Below are positions 1 through 7,003 of a stretch of 14,950 nucleotides of DNA, one piece after another; within the stretch, counting starts at the first letter, position 1; the number at the start of each line of letters is the position of its first letter. This DNA is from Bacillota bacterium (GTDB lineage: Bacteria; Bacillota; Clostridia; Christensenellales; QAND01), in NCBI GenBank assembly GCA_019415425.1, contig DXZF01000373.1:1-14950 (forward strand), given 5' to 3'. The notes beneath the pieces are model-generated. The model saw nothing but the letters and a program-made list of their open reading frames with translations. It was not told the DNA's origin and made no database searches. A program made the translations under genes and the position numbers.

Positions 1-1145
1 GTATGGGGGCGGGCTCGGTGTTCTCCATGCAGCACGGGGCCAAGGACACGCAGGCGCTCCAGTCCAGTGTGTTCGCCTCTTTCGTGCTCATCGGGGGCTT
101 GACGGTGCTGCTCAACCTCGCGGCGTTCGTGTGGATCGACCCCATCATGCGCCTGTTGCAGGTGGACGCGGCCATCTATGCCGATATGCGCGCATACCTG
201 TACGTCATCTTCTGGGGCATCGGCTTTACATTTTTGTACAACTACTTTGCGTGCCTGCTGCGGGCACTGGGCAATTCGCTTACGCCGCTGCTGTTCCTGG
301 CGGTATCGGCGGCGCTGAACATCGGCCTGGACCTGCTGTTTGTGATGGGATTCCACTGGGGCGTGGCGGGTGCGGCCATCGCGACGGTGATCGCACAGGG
401 CGTGAGCGGCATCGGCATCGGCGTGTATTGCGTTTGCAAAATGCCGCTGCTGCGCATTTCGCGCAGCCAATGCCGCCTGCGCCGGCAGGCAGTGCGCGAG
501 ATCGCCCAACACTCTGTGCTCACGTGTTTGCAACAGAGCGTGATGAATTTTGGCATCCTGATGATCCAGGGGCTGGTCAACAGTTTTGGCGTGGCGGTTA
601 CCGCGGCGTTTGCCGCTGCGGTGAAGATCGACTCGTTTGCGTATATGCCCGTACAGGATTTTGGCAACGCCTTCTCCACCTTCATCGCGCAAAACCACGG
701 AGCGCGGCAGTCCGCGCGCATTCGCGCCGGCATTCGCAGCGCCGCGCTGGTATGCGTCGCCTTCTGCGCCGTGATCTCCACCGGCGTATGCGTCTTTGCG
801 CATGCGCTCATGCGCATCTTTGTACAGGCGCATGAGACGCAGATCCTCGCCATTGGCGTGCAGTACCTGCGCATCGAGGGCGCGTGCTATCTGGGCATCG
901 GCCTGTTGTTCCTGCTGTACGGGTACTTTCGCGCCGTAAACCGGCCGGGCATGTCGCTGGTACTCACCGTCCTCTCGCTGGGCACGCGCGTCGGCCTGGC
1001 GTACCTGCTCGCCCCGCTGCCCACCATCGGCCTTTTGGGCATCTGGTGGGCCATTCCCATCGGCTGGTTCCTGGCCGATGCCGTGGGCCTGTGGTGCTGC
1101 CGGCGCAATTTGCGCAGCGCTGGCCCCTCGCCGGTCGCTACGTAA
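1..1145 (+). CDS. MATE family multidrug/sodium antiporter, 3' part only
   Basis: This is an inner-membrane efflux transporter of the MATE (NorM/DinF-like) family, which exports cationic drugs or metabolites using a sodium or proton gradient. The visible 380 residues begin inside the family's N-terminal signature (MGAGS...GAKD), which usually follows the first two helices, so the true start lies upstream of the window and the first in-frame ATG at 3 is internal. About ten hydrophobic helices can be read, with the loop between the two pseudo-symmetric halves near residues 145-170 and a second-half motif around residues 215-235 (PVQDFGNAF...AQNHGA). The frame ends in TAA at 1143-1145 and a strong terminator follows. 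The substrate cannot be told from sequence. The convergent TetR gene could regulate it, but TetR is divergent from the SDR gene, which is the likelier target. Confidence 0.9.
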   Translation, partial: MGAGSVFSMQHGAKDTQALQSSVFASFVLIGGLTVLLNLAAFVWIDPIMRLLQVDAAIYADMRAYLYVIFWGIGFTFLYNYFACLLRALGNSLTPLLFLAVSAALNIGLDLLFVMGFHWGVAGAAIATVIAQGVSGIGIGVYCVCKMPLLRISRSQCRLRRQAVREIAQHSVLTCLQQSVMNFGILMIQGLVNSFGVAVTAAFAAAVKIDSFAYMPVQDFGNAFSTFIAQNHGARQSARIRAGIRSAALVCVAFCAVISTGVCVFAHALMRIFVQAHETQILAIGVQYLRIEGACYLGIGLLFLLYGYFRAVNRPGMSLVLTVLSLGTRVGLAYLLAPLPTIGLLGIWWAIPIGWFLADAVGLWCCRRNLRSAGPSPVAT

Positions 1146-1166
1146 AGGCCCTTTGTCGCATCAAAG

Positions 1167-1207
1167 ACGGGCGTCCACACGTGGGTGGACGCCCGTTTTG
1201 CATTTTT
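1167..1207 (+). terminator. Rho-independent terminator after the MATE gene
   Basis: A perfect 12-bp stem (1167-1178 pairing with 1185-1196) closes a 6-nt loop, and TTTTGCATTTTTT follows. It lies 21 bases after the MATE stop. In the opposite direction the stem is followed only by a weak CTTTG, so termination of the convergent TetR transcript here is possible but less certain. Confidence 0.9.
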
Positions 1208-1284
1208 TATGAGATGCCGCTTCTCTTTGACGCTTGCGCTCGCGCATGGATAGGCGCGGCCTCCCCTTGCGCGCACTGATCGCG

Positions 1285-1863
1285 CTACTGCAGATAGCCC
1301 GCGCCGTGCAGCATCAGCGCCTCGACGGTGCGCGCCATCTCTTCGGCGGAGGCGTGCATGCCCTCATCCAACCACTTTTGCAAAAGGCCGATGCAGCCGG
1401 CGCTGACAAAGGCATAGAAGTACGCAAACTTCTGTTGCGACGCGCCGGCAAACGTCTGCGCATAGCTCTTTGCGCTCTTCTGCTGCCCAATCTGGATGAG
1501 CTCCATCAAAAACGCCTTGTTGCCGTATGGCCCCAGCGTGACGGTGCACAGATCGGAATTGTTCTTGAGGCACTGGAACAGTTCGGTGGTGATGCGCACC
1601 GGGGTCACCTGGCCGTCCTCGCTGCGCATCAGCGGCTCCAGCGCGCGTTCGATGTCCGCGCGCAGCTCCGCCTCCATCTGCGCGCGCAGATCGTAGATAT
1701 CGGCATAGTGCGTATAGAACGTCCCCCGGTTGATGCCCGCCCGCTCGCACAATTCCTTGATGGAGATGCTCTCGATCGGCTTTTGCTCCAACAGCGAAGT
1801 GAACGCCTCGCGAATCAGCATGCGCGTAACGCGCGTGCGGTGGTCGACCGCGCCTCTTTTCAA
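1285..1863 (-). CDS. TetR/AcrR family transcriptional regulator
   Basis: A 192-residue dimeric repressor-type protein. The N-terminal TetR DNA-binding domain covers about residues 8-58. Its helix-turn-helix is at about 33-54, with the typical recognition-helix pattern GINRGTFYTHYADIYDL. The remainder is a helical ligand-binding and dimerisation domain that I cannot assign to a ligand. The start is TTG at 1863: a near-perfect AAAGGAGGC ribosome binding site lies about 10 bases upstream, and the only upstream in-frame ATG (at 1890) is closed by TGA two codons later. The gene is divergent from the SDR gene with 156 bases between the starts, the usual arrangement for a TetR protein controlling itself and its neighbour. 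It is convergent with the MATE gene. The family call is sure; the target is inferred. Confidence 0.92.
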   Translation of the reverse strand: MKRGAVDHRTRVTRMLIREAFTSLLEQKPIESISIKELCERAGINRGTFYTHYADIYDLRAQMEAELRADIERALEPLMRSEDGQVTPVRITTELFQCLKNNSDLCTVTLGPYGNKAFLMELIQIGQQKSAKSYAQTFAGASQQKFAYFYAFVSAGCIGLLQKWLDEGMHASAEEMARTVEALMLHGAGYLQ

Positions 1864-1936
1864 AATTTGAACGCCTCCTTTTCAACACATCCGGCCCAAG
1901 TGTTCAATAACCGTGCACGCACGGCACATCTGACAA

Positions 1937-1966
1937 TTGCACCCGGCCCCATTGCGATCATAATAC
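1937..1966 (+). promoter_or_regulatory. Candidate promoter for the SDR gene
   Basis: TTGCAC (1937-1942) and TAATAC (1961-1966) are 18 bases apart; CATAAT at 1959-1964 with a 16-base spacer is an alternative. On the opposite strand the same bases read TATTAT (1960-1965), so a tetR -10 box may overlap it, with its -35 region inside the palindrome at 1982-1996. This was judged by eye only. Confidence 0.45.
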
Positions 1967-1981
1967 AGATAAGGAAGTAAA

Positions 1982-1996
1982 TCAACACATTGTTGA
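1982..1996. promoter_or_regulatory. Palindrome TCAACA-N3-TGTTGA, candidate TetR operator
   Basis: A perfect 6-3-6 inverted repeat lies between the divergent tetR and SDR genes, just downstream of the likely SDR transcription start and in the -35 region of the likely tetR promoter. The left arm, as TCAACACAT, recurs at 1882-1890 next to the tetR ribosome binding site, and a related TGTTCAA is at 1901-1907. The location and symmetry fit a TetR-family operator; binding is inferred. Confidence 0.45.
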
Positions 1997-2003
1997 ATAT
2001 TTG

Positions 2004-2012
2004 AAAGAGGTG
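2004..2012 (+). promoter_or_regulatory. Ribosome binding site that fixes an ATT start for the SDR gene
   Basis: AAAGAGGTG differs from the ideal AAGGAGGTG at one base. It is followed after 7 bases by ATT at 2020-2022, which begins the SDR frame. An in-frame TGA at 2002-2004 overlaps it, and no ATG, GTG, TTG or CTG occurs in that frame before the Rossmann glycine motif. Confidence 0.6.
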
Positions 2013-2019
2013 TCGAACC

Positions 2020-3039
2020 ATTCGCCGCTGCTATCTCATCACCGGTGCCAACGGGCACCTGGGCCATACATTGATTCGCGCGCTCACGCAGATGGATTGC
2101 GAGGTGCGCGGCCTGCTGTTGCCGGGCGAGCAGGCCGTGCCCTACGAGCACGTGACCTACTATCGGGGAGATGTGCGCGATCCGGCGACGCTGTTGCCGA
2201 TGTTTGCGGGCATCGACCCGGCGCATACCGTGCTGATCCACACCGCCGGCATCGTGAGCATTGCGCCGCGCGTTTCCCCGCAGCTGTACGAGGTCAACGT
2301 GCAGGGCACGCGCCACGTCGCACAGCTGTGCCTCGCGCACGGGGTGCGCATGGTGTACGTCAGTTCCGTACACGCCATCGCAGAGCAGCACGGGCGGCGC
2401 GTACTGTGCGAAGTCTCGCACTTTTCCCCTGACGACGTCGTCGGCGGGTACGCCAAAACCAAGGCGGAGGCCACGCAGCTTGTCCTGGATGCCGTCGGCC
2501 GTGGGCTGGACGCCGTGGTCGTGCATCCTTCGGGCATTCTGGGGCCGTACGACACGGCGGGCGGCAACCACCTGATGCAGATGCTGGAGGATTACCTGCG
2601 CGGGCGTCTGCCTGCGTGCGTGCGCGGCGGATACGATTTTGTGGACGTGCGCGACGTGGCGCAGGGCTGCCTGTTGGCCGCGCAAAAGGGGCGCACGGGC
2701 GAATGCTATATCCTCTCCAACCGCTACTACTCCATCCGCCGCGTGCTGGCCATGGCGCGCGAAGCGGGGGGCGGGCGGCGGTTGCCGGTGCTGCCGCTGT
2801 GGATGGCCCGCGCGGTTGCGCCGCTGTTCTCGCTCTGGGCGAAGATGTGCAAAAAGCGCCCGCTGTACACCGCCTATTCCCTGTACACGCTGGGCACGCG
2901 CGACCGCTTTTCCCACGACAAGGCGACCAGCGAACTGGGCTATCGCCCGCGCGATCTGCGCGACACCATTGACGATACCGTTGCATGGCTGCAGACGCGC
3001 GCGCTCAAAGCGCACCGTACCGCAACCGTCGCTCCCTGA
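2020..3039 (+). CDS. NAD-dependent epimerase/dehydratase (extended SDR) with apparent ATT start
   Basis: An NAD(P)-dependent oxidoreductase of the extended short-chain dehydrogenase family, nearest in style to dihydroflavonol-4-reductase-like proteins; the substrate is unknown. Starting at ATT (2020) gives 339 residues, normal for the family. The Rossmann motif GANGHLG is at residues 9-15, catalytic Ser in VYVSS (about 115-116), Tyr144 and Lys148 in YAKTK, and the post-catalytic motif HPSGILGPYD follows. The first conventional start in frame (TTG at 2071) would remove the whole glycine motif, so it cannot be the functional start. In-frame stop TGA at 2002 excludes a longer N-terminus. The gene stands alone, divergent from tetR, and ends at a bidirectional terminator. 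Either a rare ATT start is used, or the base is an ATG-to-ATT change. Confidence 0.85.
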   Translation: MRRCYLITGANGHLGHTLIRALTQMDCEVRGLLLPGEQAVPYEHVTYYRGDVRDPATLLPMFAGIDPAHTVLIHTAGIVSIAPRVSPQLYEVNVQGTRHVAQLCLAHGVRMVYVSSVHAIAEQHGRRVLCEVSHFSPDDVVGGYAKTKAEATQLVLDAVGRGLDAVVVHPSGILGPYDTAGGNHLMQMLEDYLRGRLPACVRGGYDFVDVRDVAQGCLLAAQKGRTGECYILSNRYYSIRRVLAMAREAGGGRRLPVLPLWMARAVAPLFSLWAKMCKKRPLYTAYSLYTLGTRDRFSHDKATSELGYRPRDLRDTIDDTVAWLQTRALKAHRTATVAP

Positions 3040-3050
3040 GCATTCTGTAA

Positions 3051-3100
3051 AAAGAGAAAGCGCCGGAATCCCTCGGGATTCCGGCGCTGTTTTGCGTTTT
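3051..3100. terminator. Bidirectional terminator between the SDR and sensor kinase genes
   Basis: A 13-bp GC-rich perfect stem (3059-3071 with 3076-3088) with loop CTCG is flanked by TTTTGCGTTTTT on the + side and, on the - strand, by CTTTCTCTTTTT. It therefore suits both convergent genes, the SDR (stop 3039) and the kinase (stop 3108). Confidence 0.9.
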
Positions 3101-3107
3101 TACGGCG

Positions 3108-4985
3108 TTACGCCTGTGGTTCGGCCTGCGGCCCTTCTTTGGCGTCGGGCCGTTCCCCTTCTTCTGGCGGCTGTTCCGCGGGCGCCGGCGCATCGATCGC
3201 GCGATGCAGCGTAAAGGTGAAGGTCGTCCCTTCGCCCACGACGCTCTGCACCCAGATCTTTTCGCCCATCAGCGACATGATCTCGCTGGCAATCGACAGC
3301 CCCAAGCCGGTGCCGCCGCCGCTGTGCGACTTCTCCGCCTTGTAAAAGCGGTCAAACACGTACGGCAGATCCTCTCTGGCGATGCCGCAGCCGGTATCCT
3401 GTACGTGCACGCGCACACACGTCTCGTCCCAATCCACAAACACGCGGACGGTGCCCTCTTCCTCGGTGAATTTGAACGCATTGTCCAGCAGCACCACCAG
3501 CACCTGCTCCACCCGGTCGCCATTGGTGTACACGGGCGGGCATTCCGGCCTGCGATCCACCTCAAAGTGGATGTCCAGATCGTCGGCCATGTTGGCGTAG
3601 CGCAGTTGCACGTCCTCGAGCAGTGGCATGAGCTGCAACGTCTCCTTTTGGAATGCCACGCTGCCGCTCTGCAGCCGCGAGAGCTCCAAAAGGTCATTGA
3701 TCAGGCGCGTCAGGCGCATGCACTCGCGCAGGATATAGCCATAGTAGCGCGCCCGGTCCTCCGGCGTCTTGATCAGGCCGTCGTTGAGCGCCTCGGTCAG
3801 TCCGCGCACGGCCGAGAGCGGCGTGCGCAGCTCGTGCGAGACGTTGGCCACATAGTCGCGGCGCGTCTGCTCCAGCCGTTCCGACTCTGTGATATCATGG
3901 AACAGCGCCACCACGCCCTGGCACGCGCCCGTCTCATTCTGGATGGGGGAGGCGATCATGCGCACGATGCGCGTGGGCGTCTGTATGTGCCGCACCAGCT
4001 GCTGCTGCGTCTGCGACACGCCGGTCAATTCGTCCATCAGCTGCTCATCGCTCTGCCTGAGCGCCTCGCGCAGCGCGTCAAACGCGCCCTGCGGGGTGTC
4101 GAACAGCTCGTACATCGCGGGGTTGGTGTGCGTGATCTCGCCCAGCGCGTTGGTGGCCAGGATGCCCTCGGCCAGCCCGTCCAGCACCTGCCGCAGCCGG
4201 TTGCGCTCGACCGTCAGCGCGCGCACGGTATCGCCCAGCCGTTCGGCCAGGTAGTTGAACGCATGCGCCAGTTCACCGATCTCGCCCCGGCTGTCCTCAT
4301 CGGCACGGGCGGAAAAATCGCCCCTGGCCATGGACAGCGCCACGTCCCGCATCTGGCGGATGGGCTGCGTCATGCGGCGCACGGCCAGGTACGCCGGGAT
4401 AAACAGCATCAGGTACACCGTCAGGATGCTGAAGATCAGCACCTTGTTGAGCGACTGCAGCGGCGCGCGCAGAATGGACATGGGCGTGGTCAGCACCACC
4501 ACGGCGTCGACCCGCTCGTCCACCACCACCGGCACGCCCACCGACAGGTACTCCGTAGACTCGCCCTCGGCCCTGTTGTGATCCACCACTTCCTCGCCGC
4601 TGCTGAGCACCTTTTGCGCCGTAGGTGAGACCAGGTCGATCATGAACTGGCTGTTGGCCCTGTGCGAAAACCCCTCGCCCATCTCCAGCGAACAGATGAT
4701 CATCTCGCCTTCGGCATTGTAGATCTGCAACTGCGCCTTGGAGAGCGTGCCGGAAAATGCGATCGCGCTCTGGAAGTCGCGCAGCGTGCGCTCCCCTGCC
4801 GAATACTGGCGATAGTATTCGGCCACCATCTCTGCGCGAGGCAAAATTTCGCCCGCCTTTTCCCTGGCAAAGACGGGCGCGGAAGTGAGTATGTAAATTG
4901 TACCGGTGACCACCGTGGTGGCCACCACCGTCACCAGCAGCAGCAGGTAGATGCGCCGCAGCAGGCTGCTCTTATGGCGTTTCAT
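3108..4985 (-). CDS. phoR: Membrane sensor histidine kinase, PhoR/WalK type
   Basis: A 625-residue sensor kinase that autophosphorylates and passes phosphate to the response regulator encoded just upstream. Visible parts in order: transmembrane helix about 10-33, an extracytoplasmic sensing domain to about 175, a second helix about 181-202, HAMP about 203-255, a PAS domain about 262-370, and HisKA with the phospho-acceptor His384 in NVSHELRTPL. The ATPase domain has the N box DNAFKF (501-506), G1 box DTGCG (530-534) and G2 box GTGLGL (558-563). All key residues are present. A 30-residue Pro/Glu-rich tail follows the ATPase domain. Its ATG overlaps the regulator's stop (ATGA), indicating translational coupling. 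The architecture is shared by PhoR and WalK; the adjacent divergent pstS favours PhoR. The symbol is inferred from context. Confidence 0.9.
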   Translation of the reverse strand: MKRHKSSLLRRIYLLLLVTVVATTVVTGTIYILTSAPVFAREKAGEILPRAEMVAEYYRQYSAGERTLRDFQSAIAFSGTLSKAQLQIYNAEGEMIICSLEMGEGFSHRANSQFMIDLVSPTAQKVLSSGEEVVDHNRAEGESTEYLSVGVPVVVDERVDAVVVLTTPMSILRAPLQSLNKVLIFSILTVYLMLFIPAYLAVRRMTQPIRQMRDVALSMARGDFSARADEDSRGEIGELAHAFNYLAERLGDTVRALTVERNRLRQVLDGLAEGILATNALGEITHTNPAMYELFDTPQGAFDALREALRQSDEQLMDELTGVSQTQQQLVRHIQTPTRIVRMIASPIQNETGACQGVVALFHDITESERLEQTRRDYVANVSHELRTPLSAVRGLTEALNDGLIKTPEDRARYYGYILRECMRLTRLINDLLELSRLQSGSVAFQKETLQLMPLLEDVQLRYANMADDLDIHFEVDRRPECPPVYTNGDRVEQVLVVLLDNAFKFTEEEGTVRVFVDWDETCVRVHVQDTGCGIAREDLPYVFDRFYKAEKSHSGGGTGLGLSIASEIMSLMGEKIWVQSVVGEGTTFTFTLHRAIDAPAPAEQPPEEGERPDAKEGPQAEPQA

Positions 4986-5674
4986 TGTGTCACTTCAAAC
5001 TTGTAGCCGACGCCGTAGATGGTGCGAATGCGCCAGTTGACGCCCTCCTGCGGCAGCTTGTGGCGGATGCGCTTGATCTGCGTGTCCACCGTGCGGGTAT
5101 CGCCAAAGTAGTCATAGCCCCATACGCGCGCAAGGATCTGCTCGCGGTCAAACACCTGCCCCACGTGCGAGGCCAGCAGGTGCAGGATCTCCACCTCTTT
5201 GGGGGTGCAGGGCACCACCTCGCCCTTGACCTTGACCTCGTAGTGATTGAGGTTGACCTCCAGGCCGTCAAAGCGCAACACCGGCGTCGTCTCTTCCGGG
5301 CTCTCCCCCGTGCGGCGCAGCACTGCCTTGATGCGCGCCACCGCTTCGCGCGGCGAGAAGGGCTTGACCATGTAGTCGTCTGCGCCCAACTCCAGGCCGA
5401 CGATGCGATCGATCTCCTCCCCCTTTGCCGTGAGCATGATGATGGGCACGCGGCTGGTCTTGCGCACTTCGCGGCACACGTCGGTACCGCTCATCTTGGG
5501 CATCATCAGGTCCAGCACGATCAGGTCGGGCTGTTCATCCTGTGCCATTTTGAGCGCCTGCTCGCCATCGTACGCCGAGATGTGCGAAAACCCTTCGGAA
5601 TCCAGGTATACGCCCAGCGTCTCATGCACCATGGGCTGATCGTCACAGATTAAAATCAATGGTGTCTGTGCCAT
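4982..5674 (-). CDS. phoP: OmpR/PhoB-family response regulator, probably PhoP/PhoB
   Basis: A 230-residue DNA-binding response regulator. The receiver domain (about 5-120) has the acidic pair Asp11/Asp12, phospho-acceptor Asp55 in LIVLDLMMP, Thr82 and Lys104 (KPF). A winged-helix OmpR-type domain (about 131-228) ends with the usual RTIYGVGYKF. I chose ATG at 5674 because AGAGGAGG lies 8 bases upstream of it. A further ATG 33 bases upstream (5707) is in frame but would place that ribosome binding site inside the coding region. It is the first gene of a two-gene unit with the kinase (4-base ATGA overlap) and is divergent from pstS, the basis for proposing phosphate-starvation control. The family assignment is certain; the phosphate role is inferred. 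Confidence 0.92.
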   Translation of the reverse strand: MAQTPLILICDDQPMVHETLGVYLDSEGFSHISAYDGEQALKMAQDEQPDLIVLDLMMPKMSGTDVCREVRKTSRVPIIMLTAKGEEIDRIVGLELGADDYMVKPFSPREAVARIKAVLRRTGESPEETTPVLRFDGLEVNLNHYEVKVKGEVVPCTPKEVEILHLLASHVGQVFDREQILARVWGYDYFGDTRTVDTQIKRIRHKLPQEGVNWRIRTIYGVGYKFEVTQ

Positions 5675-5716
5675 TTGCACGACCTCCTCTTCGCATAGTC
5701 GTTTCATTTTTCTTTA

Positions 5717-5745
5717 ATTATAAACGCCCCCCATACGCGCTGCAA
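5717..5745 (-). promoter_or_regulatory. Sigma-A-like promoter of the two-component operon
   Basis: Read on the - strand, TTGCAG (5740-5745) and a perfect TATAAT (5717-5722) are separated by 17 bases. This gives a leader of about 35-40 bases to the regulator ATG at 5674. Confidence 0.7.
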
Positions 5746-5835
5746 CGGTCAATTGTTTTGTGCCACCATTGTTGCGATTGGCGCCAAAAAACCGTCATCT
5801 TCTCTGCGGCGGCACCGTGCCGCGCTTCTGCACGG

Positions 5836-5873
5836 TTTACGCACTCTTAACCAAACGTCCGCAAATCTTCACA
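5836..5873 (+). promoter_or_regulatory. Candidate Pho box array upstream of pstS
   Basis: Elements resembling the Bacillus PhoP repeat TT(A/C/T)ACA occur at about one-helical-turn spacing: TTTACG (5836), TTAACC (5847), a degenerate TCCGCA (5858) and TTCACA (5868). Two are poor matches. They lie 80-120 bases before the pstS start, and a weak TATGCT (5916-5921) downstream could be a -10 box. A (CA)n tract at 5870-5880 makes the last element less convincing. Confidence 0.35.
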
Positions 5874-5954
5874 CACACACAACACAACGCACACGCGTTT
5901 TTAACAAAGTCCCTGTATGCTTCAAGCGTAGAAATCAAAAGGAGTGAACATCCA

Positions 5955-6827
5955 ATGATCAAACGTAAATTCTCCGTATGTATGGGTTTGGCATTGAGCG
6001 CACTGCTGGTCTTCGCCGGTTGCGGCGGCGGTGGCGGTGACCAGGCTGGCGGCGGCGCCACGACCTCGCCGGACGGCGCCACGGGCAGCACCACCATCAT
6101 GGTGGAAGGCTCCACCTCGGTCGATCCGCTCATGCAGATTTTGCGCGACCGCTACACGGCCCAGAACGGCAATGTGCAGATTGAAATCACGGCCAACGGT
6201 TCGGGCAACGGCATCTCGGCTGCGATGAAAGGCACGACCGACATCGGCATGTCCTCGCGCAACCTGGCCGAAGACGAGACCGGCCTGACCGCGACGGTGA
6301 TCGCGCACGACGGTATCGCCGTGGTCGTCAACTCCGAAAACCCCGTCACCAGCCTGACGCAGGAGCAGCTGACCCAGATCTACAAGGGCGAGATTCGCAA
6401 CTGGAGCGAAGTGGGCGGCCCGGATGCCGAAATCAACCTCGTCATCCGCGATGCTGAATCCGGCACCCGCAGCGCATTTGAAGAAATCCTGAGCCTGGCC
6501 GACGACTCCGGCACGCTGGTGGACGAAGCCAACGCCGTGGTCATGGATGCCACCAGCGGCGTCATCCAGACCGTCCGCGGCAACGCAAATGCCATCGGCT
6601 ACATCTCCTTCGGCTCCATGTCGGATGACGTCAAAGCCATCGCGGTGGACGGCGTCGCCTGCTCGGCCGAGACGGTCAAAGACGGCACCTACGCCATCTC
6701 CCGTCCGTTCATCCTGGTCACCCAGGAGGGCGAAGTGAAGCCCGAAGTACAAGCGTTCATCGACTACATTCTCAGCGATGAGGGTCAGCAGATCGTCACC
6801 GACGAGAAGTACGTGTCCGTCAACTAA
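5955..6827 (+). CDS. pstS: Phosphate ABC transporter substrate-binding lipoprotein PstS
   Basis: A 290-residue extracytoplasmic phosphate-binding protein that delivers phosphate to the PstCAB importer. A lipoprotein signal peptide (positive MIKRK, hydrophobic 7-20, lipobox FAGC with Cys23) is followed by a Gly-rich linker (24-45). Phosphate-site motifs are present: GSTSV (52-56), the GSGNG loop (82-86), SSR (100-102) and DAESGTR (166-172). I chose ATG at 5955 because AAAAGGAG lies about 10 bases before it and the lipoprotein signal begins there; in-frame sequence upstream has no signal-like features. A terminator follows directly and no pstC, pstA or pstB lies downstream in the window, so it is transcribed alone. 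Its divergence from a PhoP/PhoR-type pair supports phosphate-responsive control. Confidence 0.95.
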   Translation: MIKRKFSVCMGLALSALLVFAGCGGGGGDQAGGGATTSPDGATGSTTIMVEGSTSVDPLMQILRDRYTAQNGNVQIEITANGSGNGISAAMKGTTDIGMSSRNLAEDETGLTATVIAHDGIAVVVNSENPVTSLTQEQLTQIYKGEIRNWSEVGGPDAEINLVIRDAESGTRSAFEEILSLADDSGTLVDEANAVVMDATSGVIQTVRGNANAIGYISFGSMSDDVKAIAVDGVACSAETVKDGTYAISRPFILVTQEGEVKPEVQAFIDYILSDEGQQIVTDEKYVSVN

Positions 6828-6842
6828 TCCCCTCCCCTCTTC

Positions 6843-6875
6843 AAAGGCACCGCGCACCCCGTGCGGTGCCTTTTG
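6843..6875 (+). terminator. Terminator after pstS
   Basis: An 11-bp stem AAAGGCACCGC/GCGGTGCCTTT (6843-6853 with 6863-6873) closes a 9-base loop and runs into TTTTG. It begins 15 bases after the pstS stop. Confidence 0.88.
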
Positions 6876-6939
6876 TCATGTGTAAAAAGGGCCGCCCGCT
6901 GCATTTGCAACACCCGTATGCACTGGCCCTGTTTCGTCC

Positions 6940-6968
6940 TTGTGTGCGCGCACAAAAACGGCTAAAAT
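6940..6968 (+). promoter_or_regulatory. Candidate promoter of the HtrA-like gene with an internal palindrome
   Basis: TTGTGT (6940-6945) and TAAAAT (6963-6968) are 17 bases apart. A perfect 12-base palindrome, TGTGCGCGCACA (6943-6954), spans the end of the -35 box and the spacer, a position where a bound protein would block RNA polymerase. The -35 match is weak; the palindrome is exact. Confidence 0.45.
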
Positions 6969-7003
6969 GAAATTATCAGATGAATCACCGGGAGGAACCG
7001 CTC

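Noticed and set aside
1882..3015. A 377-residue minus-strand open frame opposite the SDR gene
   Set aside because: The + strand carries a complete SDR with glycine motif and YxxxK; the minus frame has no family likeness.
3204..4628. A 474-residue open frame on the + strand
   Set aside because: It is antisense to the sensor kinase and rich in His, Gln and Arg as expected of a mirror frame.
5870..5895. CA-rich simple repeat upstream of pstS as a phase-variable tract
   Set aside because: Only about five and a half CA units are uninterrupted, it is not in a coding frame or clear promoter spacer, and other GC-rich intergenic DNA here is similarly biased.
5922..6857. A 311-residue minus-strand open frame opposite pstS
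   Set aside because: It is a mirror of the pstS coding frame with no start signal or domain.
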